Shown here: piece by piece, positions 44,282 through 53,018 of the stretch | How the letters are laid out: the number at the start of each line of letters is the position of its first letter | Numbering within the stretch: the first letter of the stretch is position 1 | From: DAOTXR01 sp034435375 | Lineage (GTDB): Bacteria; Chloroflexota; Anaerolineae; Aggregatilineales; UBA3940 | Reading direction: 5' to 3' | Assembly: GCA_034435375.1 (NCBI GenBank) | Contig: DAOTXR010000086.1 | Coordinates: forward strand, 185,647-249,646 | DNA: 64,000 bases | Notes under the pieces: model-generated | Seen by the model: the letters and a program-made list of their open reading frames with translations, nothing else | Database searches by the model: none | Told to the model about the DNA's origin: nothing | Made by a program: the position numbers and the translations under genes

Positions 44282-45700
44282 CTATGCGATCAGCCCTCTG
44301 TCGCGCAATAGCGGGCGCGGATCGACCAGGTTTTTGTGCAGCGCGGCGGCCTTCTCAGGCAGCCCCAGGGCCAGGGCCATGAGCTGGGTAAAGTACATCA
44401 CCGGCAGGGGCTGGTCCAGCCCCATCTGGAACTGGCGAGCATCCAGGTTGGTGTGGCACAGCGGGCAGGCAACGGCCATGGCCTCTGCCCCCGCCTCCCG
44501 CGCGTGCTCGATCAGCGCCCCACTCAGTTCCAATACGATGTCGGTGCGAACCGCCGAGTGCGCCGCGCCGCAGCAACTGGTCTTATACGACCAGTCCAGC
44601 ACCTCCGCGCCCAGCGCCGCCATGAGTTCGTCCATGTTGGTCGGATTTTCGGGGTGCTCTGCCTCCGTGATCTCAGGGGGGCGGGTGAGCAGGCAGCCAT
44701 AGTAGCACACCAGCCGCAGCCCGGTGAGCGGCTGCTTGACCTTCTGGCGGACCTCCTCAACGCCCACGTGGGCGTGAATGGACTCGATCAGGGTGCTGAC
44801 CTGCACCGTGTCCTGGTAGGCATAGCCCAGCTCGCGGTCCAAGACAGCCTTGCGCTGAGCGCTGCGCCGAATCTCGTGCTGGGCGGCTTTATGGCGGTTG
44901 AAGCACGCCGCGCAGGGCATTGTCACCTCTCGGAAGCCGCTCTGCTCGATCAGCGCTAGGTTTTCCATCGGCAGGCGCAGCGCCGCTTCGGGATCGGCGC
45001 GGTGCGCGGCGGAGCTGCCACAGCACACCCACCCCTCTGGCTCGATCATCGTCAGGCCCAGCGCCTCGCACACCGCCTGGGCCGAGGTATCGAACTCGCC
45101 CGCCATCGAGTGCAGCGAGCAGCCCGGATAATAAGCAATGGCCCGCGCTGCGCCAGGCACCGGCTTGACCGTGCGGGGCGGTCGGGCAGGACTGGGCAGG
45201 AAAGCCAGCTTGTTCTTGAGAATCATCCTCGCGCCCAGGTCGAGGTCATCCATCAGGTGGAGCGTGCGCAGCTTCATCTCGACCATCAGCCCCAGTTCGT
45301 AAGCGCGCCCCCACAGCCGCACCTCGCGCATGAAGGCCTTGTTAAAGAAATCCACCTCGCGCACCGGGGGTTGGATGCCGCGTTCCAGCGCTTCGCGCGT
45401 CAAGAACTCCATGATGGCAGCGATGTCCAAACCCTGTGGGCAGCGCGTGGTGCACGTCTGGCAGGCGGCGCACAGCCAGGGGGTTTCAGCATGCAGGGCG
45501 ATGTCCTCCTGGCCAAGCTGAAGCGCACGCATGATTTGGTTGGGCTGCCAGTCGAAGTACTTCGATACCGGACAGCCGCTGGAGCACCGGACGCATTGGT
45601 AGCACAGGTAGACATTTTCCCCCAGTTCGTCCATCACGCGCTGGGCAAGCTCGCCACTGATGATCGTTGGCTCACGGACAGGCAGCGGTATCTCGTCCAT
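44282..45700 (-). CDS. hdrCB: HdrC-HdrB fusion (heterodisulfide reductase catalytic part)
   Basis: The ATG at 45700 follows GGGAGAAGCCG and gives 472 residues, ending near the MetF stop. The first 150 residues are HdrC-like with two [4Fe-4S] motifs (CYQCVRCSSGCPVSK, CAACQTCTTRCPQGLD). The rest is HdrB-like with two CCG domains: CSLH...WVCCGSSAAH...CAAC and CYYGC...SCCGAAHSAV...CPLC. In methanogens HdrB holds two noncubane clusters that reduce CoM-S-S-CoB. Bacterial homologues in Hdr-Met complexes have an unknown acceptor, perhaps methylene-THF via MetFV. The fusion fixes the two subunits one-to-one. Confidence 0.87.
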   Translation of the reverse strand: MDEIPLPVREPTIISGELAQRVMDELGENVYLCYQCVRCSSGCPVSKYFDWQPNQIMRALQLGQEDIALHAETPWLCAACQTCTTRCPQGLDIAAIMEFLTREALERGIQPPVREVDFFNKAFMREVRLWGRAYELGLMVEMKLRTLHLMDDLDLGARMILKNKLAFLPSPARPPRTVKPVPGAARAIAYYPGCSLHSMAGEFDTSAQAVCEALGLTMIEPEGWVCCGSSAAHRADPEAALRLPMENLALIEQSGFREVTMPCAACFNRHKAAQHEIRRSAQRKAVLDRELGYAYQDTVQVSTLIESIHAHVGVEEVRQKVKQPLTGLRLVCYYGCLLTRPPEITEAEHPENPTNMDELMAALGAEVLDWSYKTSCCGAAHSAVRTDIVLELSGALIEHAREAGAEAMAVACPLCHTNLDARQFQMGLDQPLPVMYFTQLMALALGLPEKAAALHKNLVDPRPLLRDRGLIA

Positions 45701-45710
45701 CGGCTTCTCC

Positions 45711-46742
45711 CTACGCTGGGGCAGGCAGCGCCACGACTGGACGCGGCAGCAGGCCAGCCCCCTCGACAATGGCGTGAACGGCTTCTTCCCATTCAATGGC
45801 CATGATGTGCACGCCGGCCACGCCTTCGATCTCGTGCAGTTGGCGGATCAGCTCGATGCAAATCCTGATCCCCTCCTCCTGCCATGCCTGCGAGCGGGCC
45901 TTCTTGTCTTCTTTGGTCAGCTCGTCTTTGGACTTGCCGGCCCAGGGTGCGCCTGCCGCCTCCATCCGCTGGATGATCTCGTCAGGCACCAGGATGCCGG
46001 GCACCTCGTTCTTCATGTAGCGAGCCATGGCCGGGCTTTTGAGCGGCCCCACACCGGCCAGAATGTACGTCTGCCGGTGAAGGCCCAACGCACGCACCTT
46101 CTCCATGAACACCCGGAAGGCCTCGATGTCGTACACCAGTTGCGTCTGGATGAAATTCGCCCCCGCCCGGACCTTTTTGGCCAGCCGGTAAGGGCGGAAC
46201 TCCACCGGGTCGGCGAAGGGCGACTCGGCAGCCCCGACGAAAAAGCGCGGCTCCGGCCCCCTGAATTCGTCGCCGCACTGGAAAACACGCTGATCGCGCA
46301 TGGCCGCCACCATCTGCACCATTTGGATCGAGTCCATGTCGAACACGTTCTTGGCGTCAGGATGGTTGCCAAACGTCTGGTGATCGCCTGTGAGGCACAA
46401 CAGGTTGCGTATTCCCAGCGCATAGGCCCCCAGCAGGTCACTCTGCATCGCCAGCCGGTTGCGATCACGGCACGTCATCTGGATGACTGGCTCCAGACCT
46501 TCCTGCACCAGGATCGCGCCCGCTGCAATGCTGGACATCCGCACGATGGCCGTCTGATTGTCGGTAATGTTGACGGCATCGCAGTTGCCTCTGAGCAGGG
46601 CAGCCTTCTTGCGGATCACGTCCCCGTCGGCGCTCTGGGGCGGACCCAGCTCTGCCGTGACGGCAAAGTGCCCGGCCCGCAGCACGCGCTCCAGGTTCGA
46701 GCCGACCAGGTATTTCCCGTTGCTTGCCGGTTCAGCAGCCAT
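45711..46742 (-). CDS. metF: Methylenetetrahydrofolate reductase, MetF
   Basis: A 343-residue TIM-barrel flavoprotein: FAVTAELGPPQSAD, NCDAVNITDNQTAIVRMSS, QMTCRDRNRLAMQSDLLG, LCLTGDH, FIQTQLVYDIEAF and ILAGVGPLKSP. It reduces 5,10-methylene-THF to 5-methyl-THF with FAD. Its partner MetV lies four bases upstream in the operon, as in the acetogen MetVF complex. Electrons would come through MetV and the Hdr subunits rather than from free NADH. This step belongs to the methyl branch of the Wood-Ljungdahl pathway. Confidence 0.9.
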   Translation of the reverse strand: MAAEPASNGKYLVGSNLERVLRAGHFAVTAELGPPQSADGDVIRKKAALLRGNCDAVNITDNQTAIVRMSSIAAGAILVQEGLEPVIQMTCRDRNRLAMQSDLLGAYALGIRNLLCLTGDHQTFGNHPDAKNVFDMDSIQMVQMVAAMRDQRVFQCGDEFRGPEPRFFVGAAESPFADPVEFRPYRLAKKVRAGANFIQTQLVYDIEAFRVFMEKVRALGLHRQTYILAGVGPLKSPAMARYMKNEVPGILVPDEIIQRMEAAGAPWAGKSKDELTKEDKKARSQAWQEEGIRICIELIRQLHEIEGVAGVHIMAIEWEEAVHAIVEGAGLLPRPVVALPAPA

Positions 46743-46745
46743 TCC

Positions 46746-47429
46746 TCAGTCCTCCTCGGCCACCAGGCGCAGGTCTTCGCGCACGATCTTGCGCGGCCCG
46801 CCGTCGCGGGCGGCCCGCCAGTTCTTGGGCGGCTGAATCTCTAGCAGGGTGTCGAGTTTGCCCAGGCTGCTCAGCCGGTCGTAGATTAGCTGCCAGGCGC
46901 AGGGAGTCTCTGGGTTCACCTCACAGTGCCCATCCTGCGACCCGCCGCACGGCCCGTTGAGCAGCGACTTAGAGCAGCGGGCAATCGGGCAGACGCCTCC
47001 CGTCAACCCCAGGATGCAGTCGCCGCAGGCCGCGCAGCGCTCAGCCCACACGCCCTGCTCGGTGGGCAGGCCAAGAAAGGTGGTGTTCAAGCCGGGCACC
47101 ACCCACTTGTCCGGGAAGTGCTCGGCTATGGCCTGCACGCCGATGCCGCAGCCCAGCGACAGGATCAGATCGGCCCCGGCCACCGCCTCGCGCACCTCGT
47201 CTAGGTACTCCCACTCACACTGACGCTGCACGGTCACATCGGTCACTTCTTTAGGGCTGCCGTCCAGTTTGGTCGCCATCCGCAGCGACGAGGCGACGAT
47301 GGCGGCCTCTCGTGCGCCCCCGGCAAAACAGACCGTCACACAGGTGCCGCACCCGACAACCAGCACCTTGTTGGCGTCTCCAATCAGGGATTTGATCTCG
47401 TTGAGTGGTTTCTGTTCGGCAACGATCAT
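46746..47429 (-). CDS. metV: MetV, zinc/iron-sulfur partner of MetF
   Basis: A 227-residue methylenetetrahydrofolate-reductase C-terminal-domain protein. It shows VLVVGCGTCVTVCFAGG at the start, SLGCGIGVQAIAEHF, and a Cys-rich tail: RCAACGDC, then GVCPIARCSKSLLNGPCGG and GHCEVNPETPCAW. MetV is essential for MetF activity in Moorella-type reductases and probably carries electrons to the MetF flavin. It is three bases after the mvhD selenoprotein stop and three before metF. Confidence 0.88.
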   Translation of the reverse strand: MIVAEQKPLNEIKSLIGDANKVLVVGCGTCVTVCFAGGAREAAIVASSLRMATKLDGSPKEVTDVTVQRQCEWEYLDEVREAVAGADLILSLGCGIGVQAIAEHFPDKWVVPGLNTTFLGLPTEQGVWAERCAACGDCILGLTGGVCPIARCSKSLLNGPCGGSQDGHCEVNPETPCAWQLIYDRLSSLGKLDTLLEIQPPKNWRAARDGGPRKIVREDLRLVAEED

Positions 47430-47432
47430 GGT

Positions 47433-47900
47433 TCACTCTCCATGAGGCTTCTCTGGCCCGTCCACACTGGCCGACGTGGTCACTGCCGGGGCGCGCAAGG
47501 GATTCGGCCCCAGGCCCGCAATACGTTCGCTCATCTCGGTTGCCCGCGCGACGAACTCCCCCGCCATCGCCGCCGACATGTTGAACATCTCCACCCGCGC
47601 CGGCTCCAGCCCGATCTGCTCCAGCAGCGCTTTGACCCGTTTCACCCGGCGCTTGGCGTTGACATTACCCTCCAGGTAATGACAGTCGCCGGGCAGTCAA
47701 CCGGCCACCATCACGCCGTCGGCCCCCTGCTCAAAAGCCAGCAGGACCATCAGCACATCGAGCTTGCCGGTGCAGGGCAGCTGCACGACCTTGACCTCCG
47801 GGGGATACTGCATCCGCAGCCCACCCGCCAGATCAGCCGCCGCGTAGGCGCAGTGTTCACAGCAGTAGGCAACGATGTTCAAGCGGGACGACTCTGCCAT
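47433..47900 (-). CDS. mvhD: MvhD/VhuD-like electron-transfer subunit, selenoprotein (Sec68)
   Basis: The minus-strand frame has a single TGA at 47699-47697 in DGVMVAG-U-LPGDCHYLEGN. FlxD in this window reads GVLVLG-C-HIGECHY at the same place, so TGA replaces a conserved Cys. The frame continues with VNAKRRVKRVKALLEQIGL and FNMSAAMAGEFVARATEMS, a complete MvhD C-terminus, for 155 residues from the ATG at 47900 (a GTG one codon earlier is possible). A 7-bp hairpin lies 22 bases after the TGA. VhuD of methanogens is a known selenoprotein at this site. The Sec probably binds or tunes the [2Fe-2S] cluster. It overlaps the hdrA stop (TGATG) and precedes metV. Confidence 0.88.
47663..47681 (-). 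promoter_or_regulatory. Bacterial SECIS-like hairpin of mvhD Sec68
   Basis: On the minus strand CAUUACC and GGUAAUG form a perfect 7-bp stem with loop UGGAG, whose second base is G. The loop starts 23 bases after the UGA. The sequence is unrelated to the hdrA SECIS, but the geometry is the same. Confidence 0.82.
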
Positions 47901-50900
47901 CACCCATCACTTTCTGCCGCCACGATCTGACTAAGCGGGATAAGCTTGTCAACCGCGACCAACGCACCAACCTTGGCCGCCATCTGCGCGTCAGTGTAGT
48001 GCATCAGTTGGATAGCCCGCGCTGGACATTCGGCGGCGCACGATCCACACCCCTGACACACCGACGCCTCGATGGTCGCCGCCCCGCCGATGCCGCCCAC
48101 GCCGGCCAGGTCAGCCCGGACCTGCGGCACGCCGAAGGGGCACACCCGCACGCATGTCAGGCAGCCAGTGCACCTGGAGGGATCGACCACGGCCACGCGC
48201 CCGCCTGCCGTCAATGTCTCGCGGCTGAGGATGCGGGCTGCCCGTGCGGCGGCGGCCTGCGCCTGGATCACGCTCTCGTCGAGCAACTTGGGGTAGTGGG
48301 CCATCCCAGCCATGAACACGCCGTCGGCGGCAAAGTCCACCGGGCGGAGTTTGACATGCGCTTCCAGGAAAAAGCCGTTGCCGTCCAGGGTGACCTTGAA
48401 CAGTTTGGAGACCTCAGAGGCGTCTTCGCGCGGCACAACAGGCATGCTCAGCACGAGCAGGTCGGGCCGCAGAGATAGCTTCCGCTGGAGCGTCGGGTCC
48501 CACACCTCGACTGCCAGGCTGCCGTTGGCCTCCACCTGCGGGCGGTGAGCGTCGTCGTAGCGGACAAAGATCACGCCCTGCTGGCGAGCCTGGGTATAGA
48601 GCCGCTCCTTGAAGCCGTAGGCCCGGATGTCCTTGTATAGGATGACAACCTGGGCGTCGGGCCGTTTCGTTTTGAGCGCCAGCGCATTTTTCAGCGCCAC
48701 CGTGCAACAGATGCGGCTGCAATACCGTTCCGCCGGGCCGACGCACTGCACCATCACCACCGAGCGGGGCAAATCGTCGGCCACGGCCAGCCGCGCCTCG
48801 AACTCCTGCTGAGTGATGATGCGCGGGTCGGCGCCGTAGCCATACTCCGGCCCGCGGTACTCGCGCCCACCCGTGGCCAGGATGGTCACACCGTGCCTCA
48901 CCTCGGTTCGGGCGCCACCTGCCCCTTCAATGGCGCTTCTGAAGTTGCCCATGTGACCGCTGACGGCCACGACTCGACTGTTCAGGTGGACGACGATGCG
49001 CGGGTTGGCGCGGACCTGCCCAACGAGGCGGCGCAGGACCGCCTGCGGGTCCTGGCCATCTGAGGCCAGGAAGACATGCCGCAGGTTGCCGCCCAGCTCA
49101 CCCGTCTGCTCGACGAGATGCACCGGGAAGCCCTGGCCCGCCAGCGAGACTGCCGCCGTCATGCCGGCTATGCCGCCGCCGACGACCAGGGCTGTTTGCT
49201 CAACCGGAACCTCAAAGGTGTGTTGCGGTTCGAGCAGCGCCGCACGGGCAACCGCCATGCGGACCAGGTCCCGCGCCTTGGCCGTGGCGATCTCCCGATC
49301 ATGCGAATGGACCCACGAACACTGGTTGCGGATGTTGGCCATCTCGAACAGGTAGGGGTTCAGCCCGGCGCTACGCAGACAATCCTGGAACAGCGGGGCA
49401 TGGGTCAGCGGCGTGCAGCTGGCCACCACCACCCGATTGAGGCCGTGCTCTTTGATCTGCTCTGCAATGCGCCGGATGCTGTCCTGCGAGCACGTGTAGA
49501 GATTCGCTTCGGCATGGACCACGTGAGGCAGGCGAGCAGCATATTCGGAGACGGCAGGCACGTCCAGGTATCCGCCGATGTTGGATCCGCAGTGGCACAC
49601 AAACACGCCGATCCGGGCCTCCTCGCCGCTCACGTCACGCTCAGGCGGGTATTGGGGGGTGACGGCCAGCGAGAAGCGGGCTGCGCTCAAGCGGGCTGCG
49701 ACGGCTGCCGCTGCTCCGCTGGCCTCGACCACCGACTCGGGGATGTCCTTCGGCTCGCGGAACGGCCCCACGGCATAGATGCCAGGTCGGCTGGTCTCCA
49801 ACGGATTGAACTGGACCGTGTGGCAGAAGCCGTATTCGTCCAGCTCAACCCCCAAGCGGCGTCCCAACTCCCGCACCGACTCCGACATCTCCATACCGAC
49901 CGACAGCACAACCAGGTCAAAGGTCTCGTCGCGGGGCGCACCATCTTCGTCGAGGATGTGCACGATCAGATCGTGGGTGGCGGGGTCTTCGCGCAGGGCG
50001 CTGATTCGGCAGCGGGTGTAGTGAATCCCGTAGCGGTCGCGGGCGCGCTCGAAGTAGCTCCAATAGCCCTTCGAGAAGGCCCGCATGTCCATCATGAAAA
50101 CGTGCACGTCCAGGTCAGGATCGTGCTCTTTGGCGATGGTCGCTTCTTTGGTCGCATACATGCAACACACCGCCGAGCAGTAGTCATGGCTCCGATCGCG
50201 CGAGCCAATGCACTGCAAGAAGGCGATGCGCCTGGGCGCCCGCCCGTCCGAGGGGCGCTGCACGTGGCCCATCGTCGGTCCGGAGGCCGACAGCAGTCGC
50301 TCGAACTGGAGGGCAGTGACCACGTTGGGGTAGCGCCCGTAGCCGTACTCCTCGGAAAGCTCAGCGTAGTACGCCTGATAGCCTGGGGCCAGAATCAGCG
50401 CCCCAACGTGCAGGGCCTCCTCGCGTGGGGGCATGTCGTGGTCGATGGCTTGCGTGCCGCAGGCAAAGGTGCAGCTCATGCACTCCGAGCAGATGCCGCA
50501 TGCCAGGCAGCGGGCGGCCTCACGCTGGGCCGATTCCTCGTCGTAACCGCCCTCGACCTCGCCGAAGTTGTCAATGCGCTCGCTGACGGGTTTCCAGGGC
50601 ATCGGCACGCGCGGCTGCGGCTTGATCTCACCCCGCGCCATGCGCTCCTCGATCTCCCCACGGGTCAAGCGCACCACCGGCAGTTCGGGCTTGGGGAGCG
50701 GCTCCAGCGCCTCCCCCTGGAGGTAGCGGAGGATCGAGCGGGCAGCCACATGCCCGCTGTGCACCGCCTCGATCACAAAAGCCGTGCCAGAAACGCTGTC
50801 TCCGGCGGCGAAGACGCCCTCCCGTGTGGCAGCCAGGGTGTTGGGATTGACGGCAATGGTCTGCCGCTGAGTGAGGCCCACCCCCGCATCATCGGGGATG

Positions 50901-52450
50901 AAAGCCAGACCGGCCCGCTGCCCGACGGAGAAGATCACCGTGTCGCAGGGAAGGATGTGCGTCGAGCCGGGCGCCTTGTCTACCAGAAGGCGGCCTGACT
51001 CGTCGAAGCTGAACGACTCGACTCGCATGCACTCGACGCCTGCCACGTGGCCCGTTCCGTCATCGATGATGCGCTCGAATGAGCGGCCCGGATGCAGGAT
51101 GACGCCCTCCTCTTCGGCGGCGGCAACCTCCCACGGGTGGGCAGGCATCTGGTCGCGGCTCTCCAGGCACGCCAGGTGCACCTCGCGCCCCAGACGGACC
51201 GCGCTGCGGGCCACATCGATGGCCACGTTGCCGCCGCCCAGCACCATCACCCGGCGGCCCAGCGGCGGCGCTACTTCAGAGGCCCCCGTTGAACCGTCGC
51301 CACCCTCGCGGTAGCGGCCCAGCCGCACATCGCGCAGGAAGTGGGTGTTGATCAGCACCCCAGCCAGGTTAGCCCCGGGAATGGGCAGACGAATGCCCTC
51401 ATGAGCGCCGACGGCGATCAGAACGGCATCGAAGCCCGCATCGAACAGGTCGTCCAGGTTGTCCACACGGGCGTTCAGGCGCAGTTCGACGCCCAGGTCA
51501 ACAATGTCCTGCACCTCACGCTCAATGATCTCGGTCGGCAGACGATATTCGGGCACGCCCAACCGCAGCATCCCGCCCGCCACAGGCATCGCCTCGAAGA
51601 TGGTCACAGCGTAACCAGCTTTGACGATGTCCTGGGCGGCGGTCAGGCCGCACGGCCCCGCCCCGATGATCGCCACCCGCTTGTCGTACAGGCGCGGCGC
51701 AGGTTCGACCGGCTGGCGCGGCTCGGCATATACCTTGTCGGTCACAAATCGCTTGAGTGCTCGAATGTTGATCGGCTCGTCCACCAGCCCACGGTTGCAG
51801 GCCGTCTCGCAGCGATGGTTGCAGATGCGCCCGCAGATGCCCGGAAAGGGATTGTCCATCTTGATCACGCGCAGCGCATCCTGCCAGCGTCCCTCGCGGA
51901 TCAACGCGATATACCCCTGGACCCGTTGCCCAGACGGGCAGGCGTCGCGGCAGGGAGCGATGCCACGCTTCTCGATGGCGTAGGCGTTCGGCACCGCCTG
52001 GGGGTAGAGCTTGTAGACCGCCCGGCGGGGCGACAACCCTTCATTGAACCGATCGGGGATAACGACGGGGCAGACTTTGACGCAGTCGCCGCAGGCCACG
52101 CACTTGGCCGGATCGATGTAGCGCGGGTGGCGGCGGACGTGCACAGTGAAATCCCCCGCCTGCCCGGTGACATCCAGCACTTCGGTCTGGGTCAGAATCT
52201 CGACGTTGGGATGGCGACCCGTCTCGACCAGGCGGGGCGAGATCGTGCACATGGCGCAGTCGTTGGTGGGAAAGGTCTTGTCAAGCTGGGCCATCTTGCC
52301 GCCGATGGCCGATTGGGACTCGACTAGATAGACCTTAAAGCCCTGTTCGGCCAGGTCGAGGGTGGCCTGCATTCCGGCAATGCCCCCCCCGACCACCATC
52401 ACCGCGCCGGTGGGCGTCAGACTCATCGAATTGTCGTCCGTGCTGCTCAT
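47900..52450 (-). CDS. hdrA: Double HdrA with GltD-like insertion (Cys form)
   Basis: A 1516-residue protein made of two HdrA-like halves. The first begins with the flavin motif VMVVGGGIAGMQAT and has TFPTNDCAMCTISPR (Cys instead of Sec), a ferredoxin site CVACGDCVKVCP (about 114), a GltD/NfnB-like module (GIAPCRDACPSGQ at about 162, FAD motif VAIIGAGPCGLTAA at about 259, NAD(P) motif VLGGGNVAIDVARSA at about 398), and then an HdrA core. The second half starts RIGVFVCHCGSNIGG (about 945), carries its own FAD motif VVGGGIAGMTAAVSLAG, and ends with two clusters (CTGCLTCVRVCP, CQGCGSCAAECP). Potentially three flavins with an NAD(P)H site. ATG with GAGGGG upstream. Probably a hub for the MetFV side. 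Confidence 0.88.
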   Translation of the reverse strand: MSSTDDNSMSLTPTGAVMVVGGGIAGMQATLDLAEQGFKVYLVESQSAIGGKMAQLDKTFPTNDCAMCTISPRLVETGRHPNVEILTQTEVLDVTGQAGDFTVHVRRHPRYIDPAKCVACGDCVKVCPVVIPDRFNEGLSPRRAVYKLYPQAVPNAYAIEKRGIAPCRDACPSGQRVQGYIALIREGRWQDALRVIKMDNPFPGICGRICNHRCETACNRGLVDEPINIRALKRFVTDKVYAEPRQPVEPAPRLYDKRVAIIGAGPCGLTAAQDIVKAGYAVTIFEAMPVAGGMLRLGVPEYRLPTEIIEREVQDIVDLGVELRLNARVDNLDDLFDAGFDAVLIAVGAHEGIRLPIPGANLAGVLINTHFLRDVRLGRYREGGDGSTGASEVAPPLGRRVMVLGGGNVAIDVARSAVRLGREVHLACLESRDQMPAHPWEVAAAEEEGVILHPGRSFERIIDDGTGHVAGVECMRVESFSFDESGRLLVDKAPGSTHILPCDTVIFSVGQRAGLAFIPDDAGVGLTQRQTIAVNPNTLAATREGVFAAGDSVSGTAFVIEAVHSGHVAARSILRYLQGEALEPLPKPELPVVRLTRGEIEERMARGEIKPQPRVPMPWKPVSERIDNFGEVEGGYDEESAQREAARCLACGICSECMSCTFACGTQAIDHDMPPREEALHVGALILAPGYQAYYAELSEEYGYGRYPNVVTALQFERLLSASGPTMGHVQRPSDGRAPRRIAFLQCIGSRDRSHDYCSAVCCMYATKEATIAKEHDPDLDVHVFMMDMRAFSKGYWSYFERARDRYGIHYTRCRISALREDPATHDLIVHILDEDGAPRDETFDLVVLSVGMEMSESVRELGRRLGVELDEYGFCHTVQFNPLETSRPGIYAVGPFREPKDIPESVVEASGAAAAVAARLSAARFSLAVTPQYPPERDVSGEEARIGVFVCHCGSNIGGYLDVPAVSEYAARLPHVVHAEANLYTCSQDSIRRIAEQIKEHGLNRVVVASCTPLTHAPLFQDCLRSAGLNPYLFEMANIRNQCSWVHSHDREIATAKARDLVRMAVARAALLEPQHTFEVPVEQTALVVGGGIAGMTAAVSLAGQGFPVHLVEQTGELGGNLRHVFLASDGQDPQAVLRRLVGQVRANPRIVVHLNSRVVAVSGHMGNFRSAIEGAGGARTEVRHGVTILATGGREYRGPEYGYGADPRIITQQEFEARLAVADDLPRSVVMVQCVGPAERYCSRICCTVALKNALALKTKRPDAQVVILYKDIRAYGFKERLYTQARQQGVIFVRYDDAHRPQVEANGSLAVEVWDPTLQRKLSLRPDLLVLSMPVVPREDASEVSKLFKVTLDGNGFFLEAHVKLRPVDFAADGVFMAGMAHYPKLLDESVIQAQAAAARAARILSRETLTAGGRVAVVDPSRCTGCLTCVRVCPFGVPQVRADLAGVGGIGGAATIEASVCQGCGSCAAECPARAIQLMHYTDAQMAAKVGALVAVDKLIPLSQIVAAESDG

Positions 52451-52499
52451 CGCGTCCCCTCAGACTGGCTATGTCGGACATGGCGGCTGAAGTCCCTCG

Positions 52500-53018
52500 C
52501 TAAGGCGGCTCCTGCCGGGATCGGGGGCGCCGACCACGGAACCCCGTTTCCTCGTCGAAGCCGGCCTCAGTGGCCTCAGGCAGCGGCGTCGCCTGGGCCG
52601 CCTGCCGGAGCGGGCTGGGGCCGAGCGCTCGGATGCGCTCAGTCATCGTCTGGGCGGCCATCGCAAAGGCATGGCCCTGGCTGCCCGACATAAAGAACAT
52701 GTCCAGCCGCTCGCTCCCAATGCCGATCTCGTCCAGGATTCGTTTGGCCCGCTTGATCCGCGCCAGGCCGCGCTCGTTGCCGCGCACATGGTGGCAGTTG
52801 CCAATCGGGCAGGCAACGACATACACCCCATCGGCCCCTTGCTCGAAGGCCGCCAGCAGGTAGCGGATGTCGGTCTTGCCGGTGCAGGGCATCCGCACAA
52901 ACTTGACATTGGCTGGATACTGAATCTGGAGCGCCCCGGCGGTGTCGGCAGCCATGTAGCCGCAGTAGATGCAGTAGAAGGCCGTGATTTCGGGTTCAAA
53001 TGGCGGTGCGCCTGTCAT
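52500..53018 (-). CDS. mvhD: MvhD-family electron-transfer subunit, divergent motif
   Basis: The ATG at 53018 overlaps the stop of the upstream HdrA (ATGA), giving 172 residues. It shows FYCIYCGYMAADTAG, RMPCTGKTDIRYLLAAFEQG and GVYVVACPIGNCHHVRGN. The central motif has ACPIGNCHH where the other copies have GC-GECHY or GU-GDCHY, so the Cys is kept but the context differs. It is the third MvhD-like gene in the window and the second in this operon. It probably pairs with the 1057-residue HdrA upstream. Confidence 0.83.
   Translation of the reverse strand: MTGAPPFEPEITAFYCIYCGYMAADTAGALQIQYPANVKFVRMPCTGKTDIRYLLAAFEQGADGVYVVACPIGNCHHVRGNERGLARIKRAKRILDEIGIGSERLDMFFMSGSQGHAFAMAAQTMTERIRALGPSPLRQAAQATPLPEATEAGFDEETGFRGRRPRSRQEPP

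Noticed and set aside
49076..50998. 640-codon open frame on the plus strand
   Set aside because: It is antisense to the double HdrA gene, with a His/Arg/Gln-rich low-quality translation.
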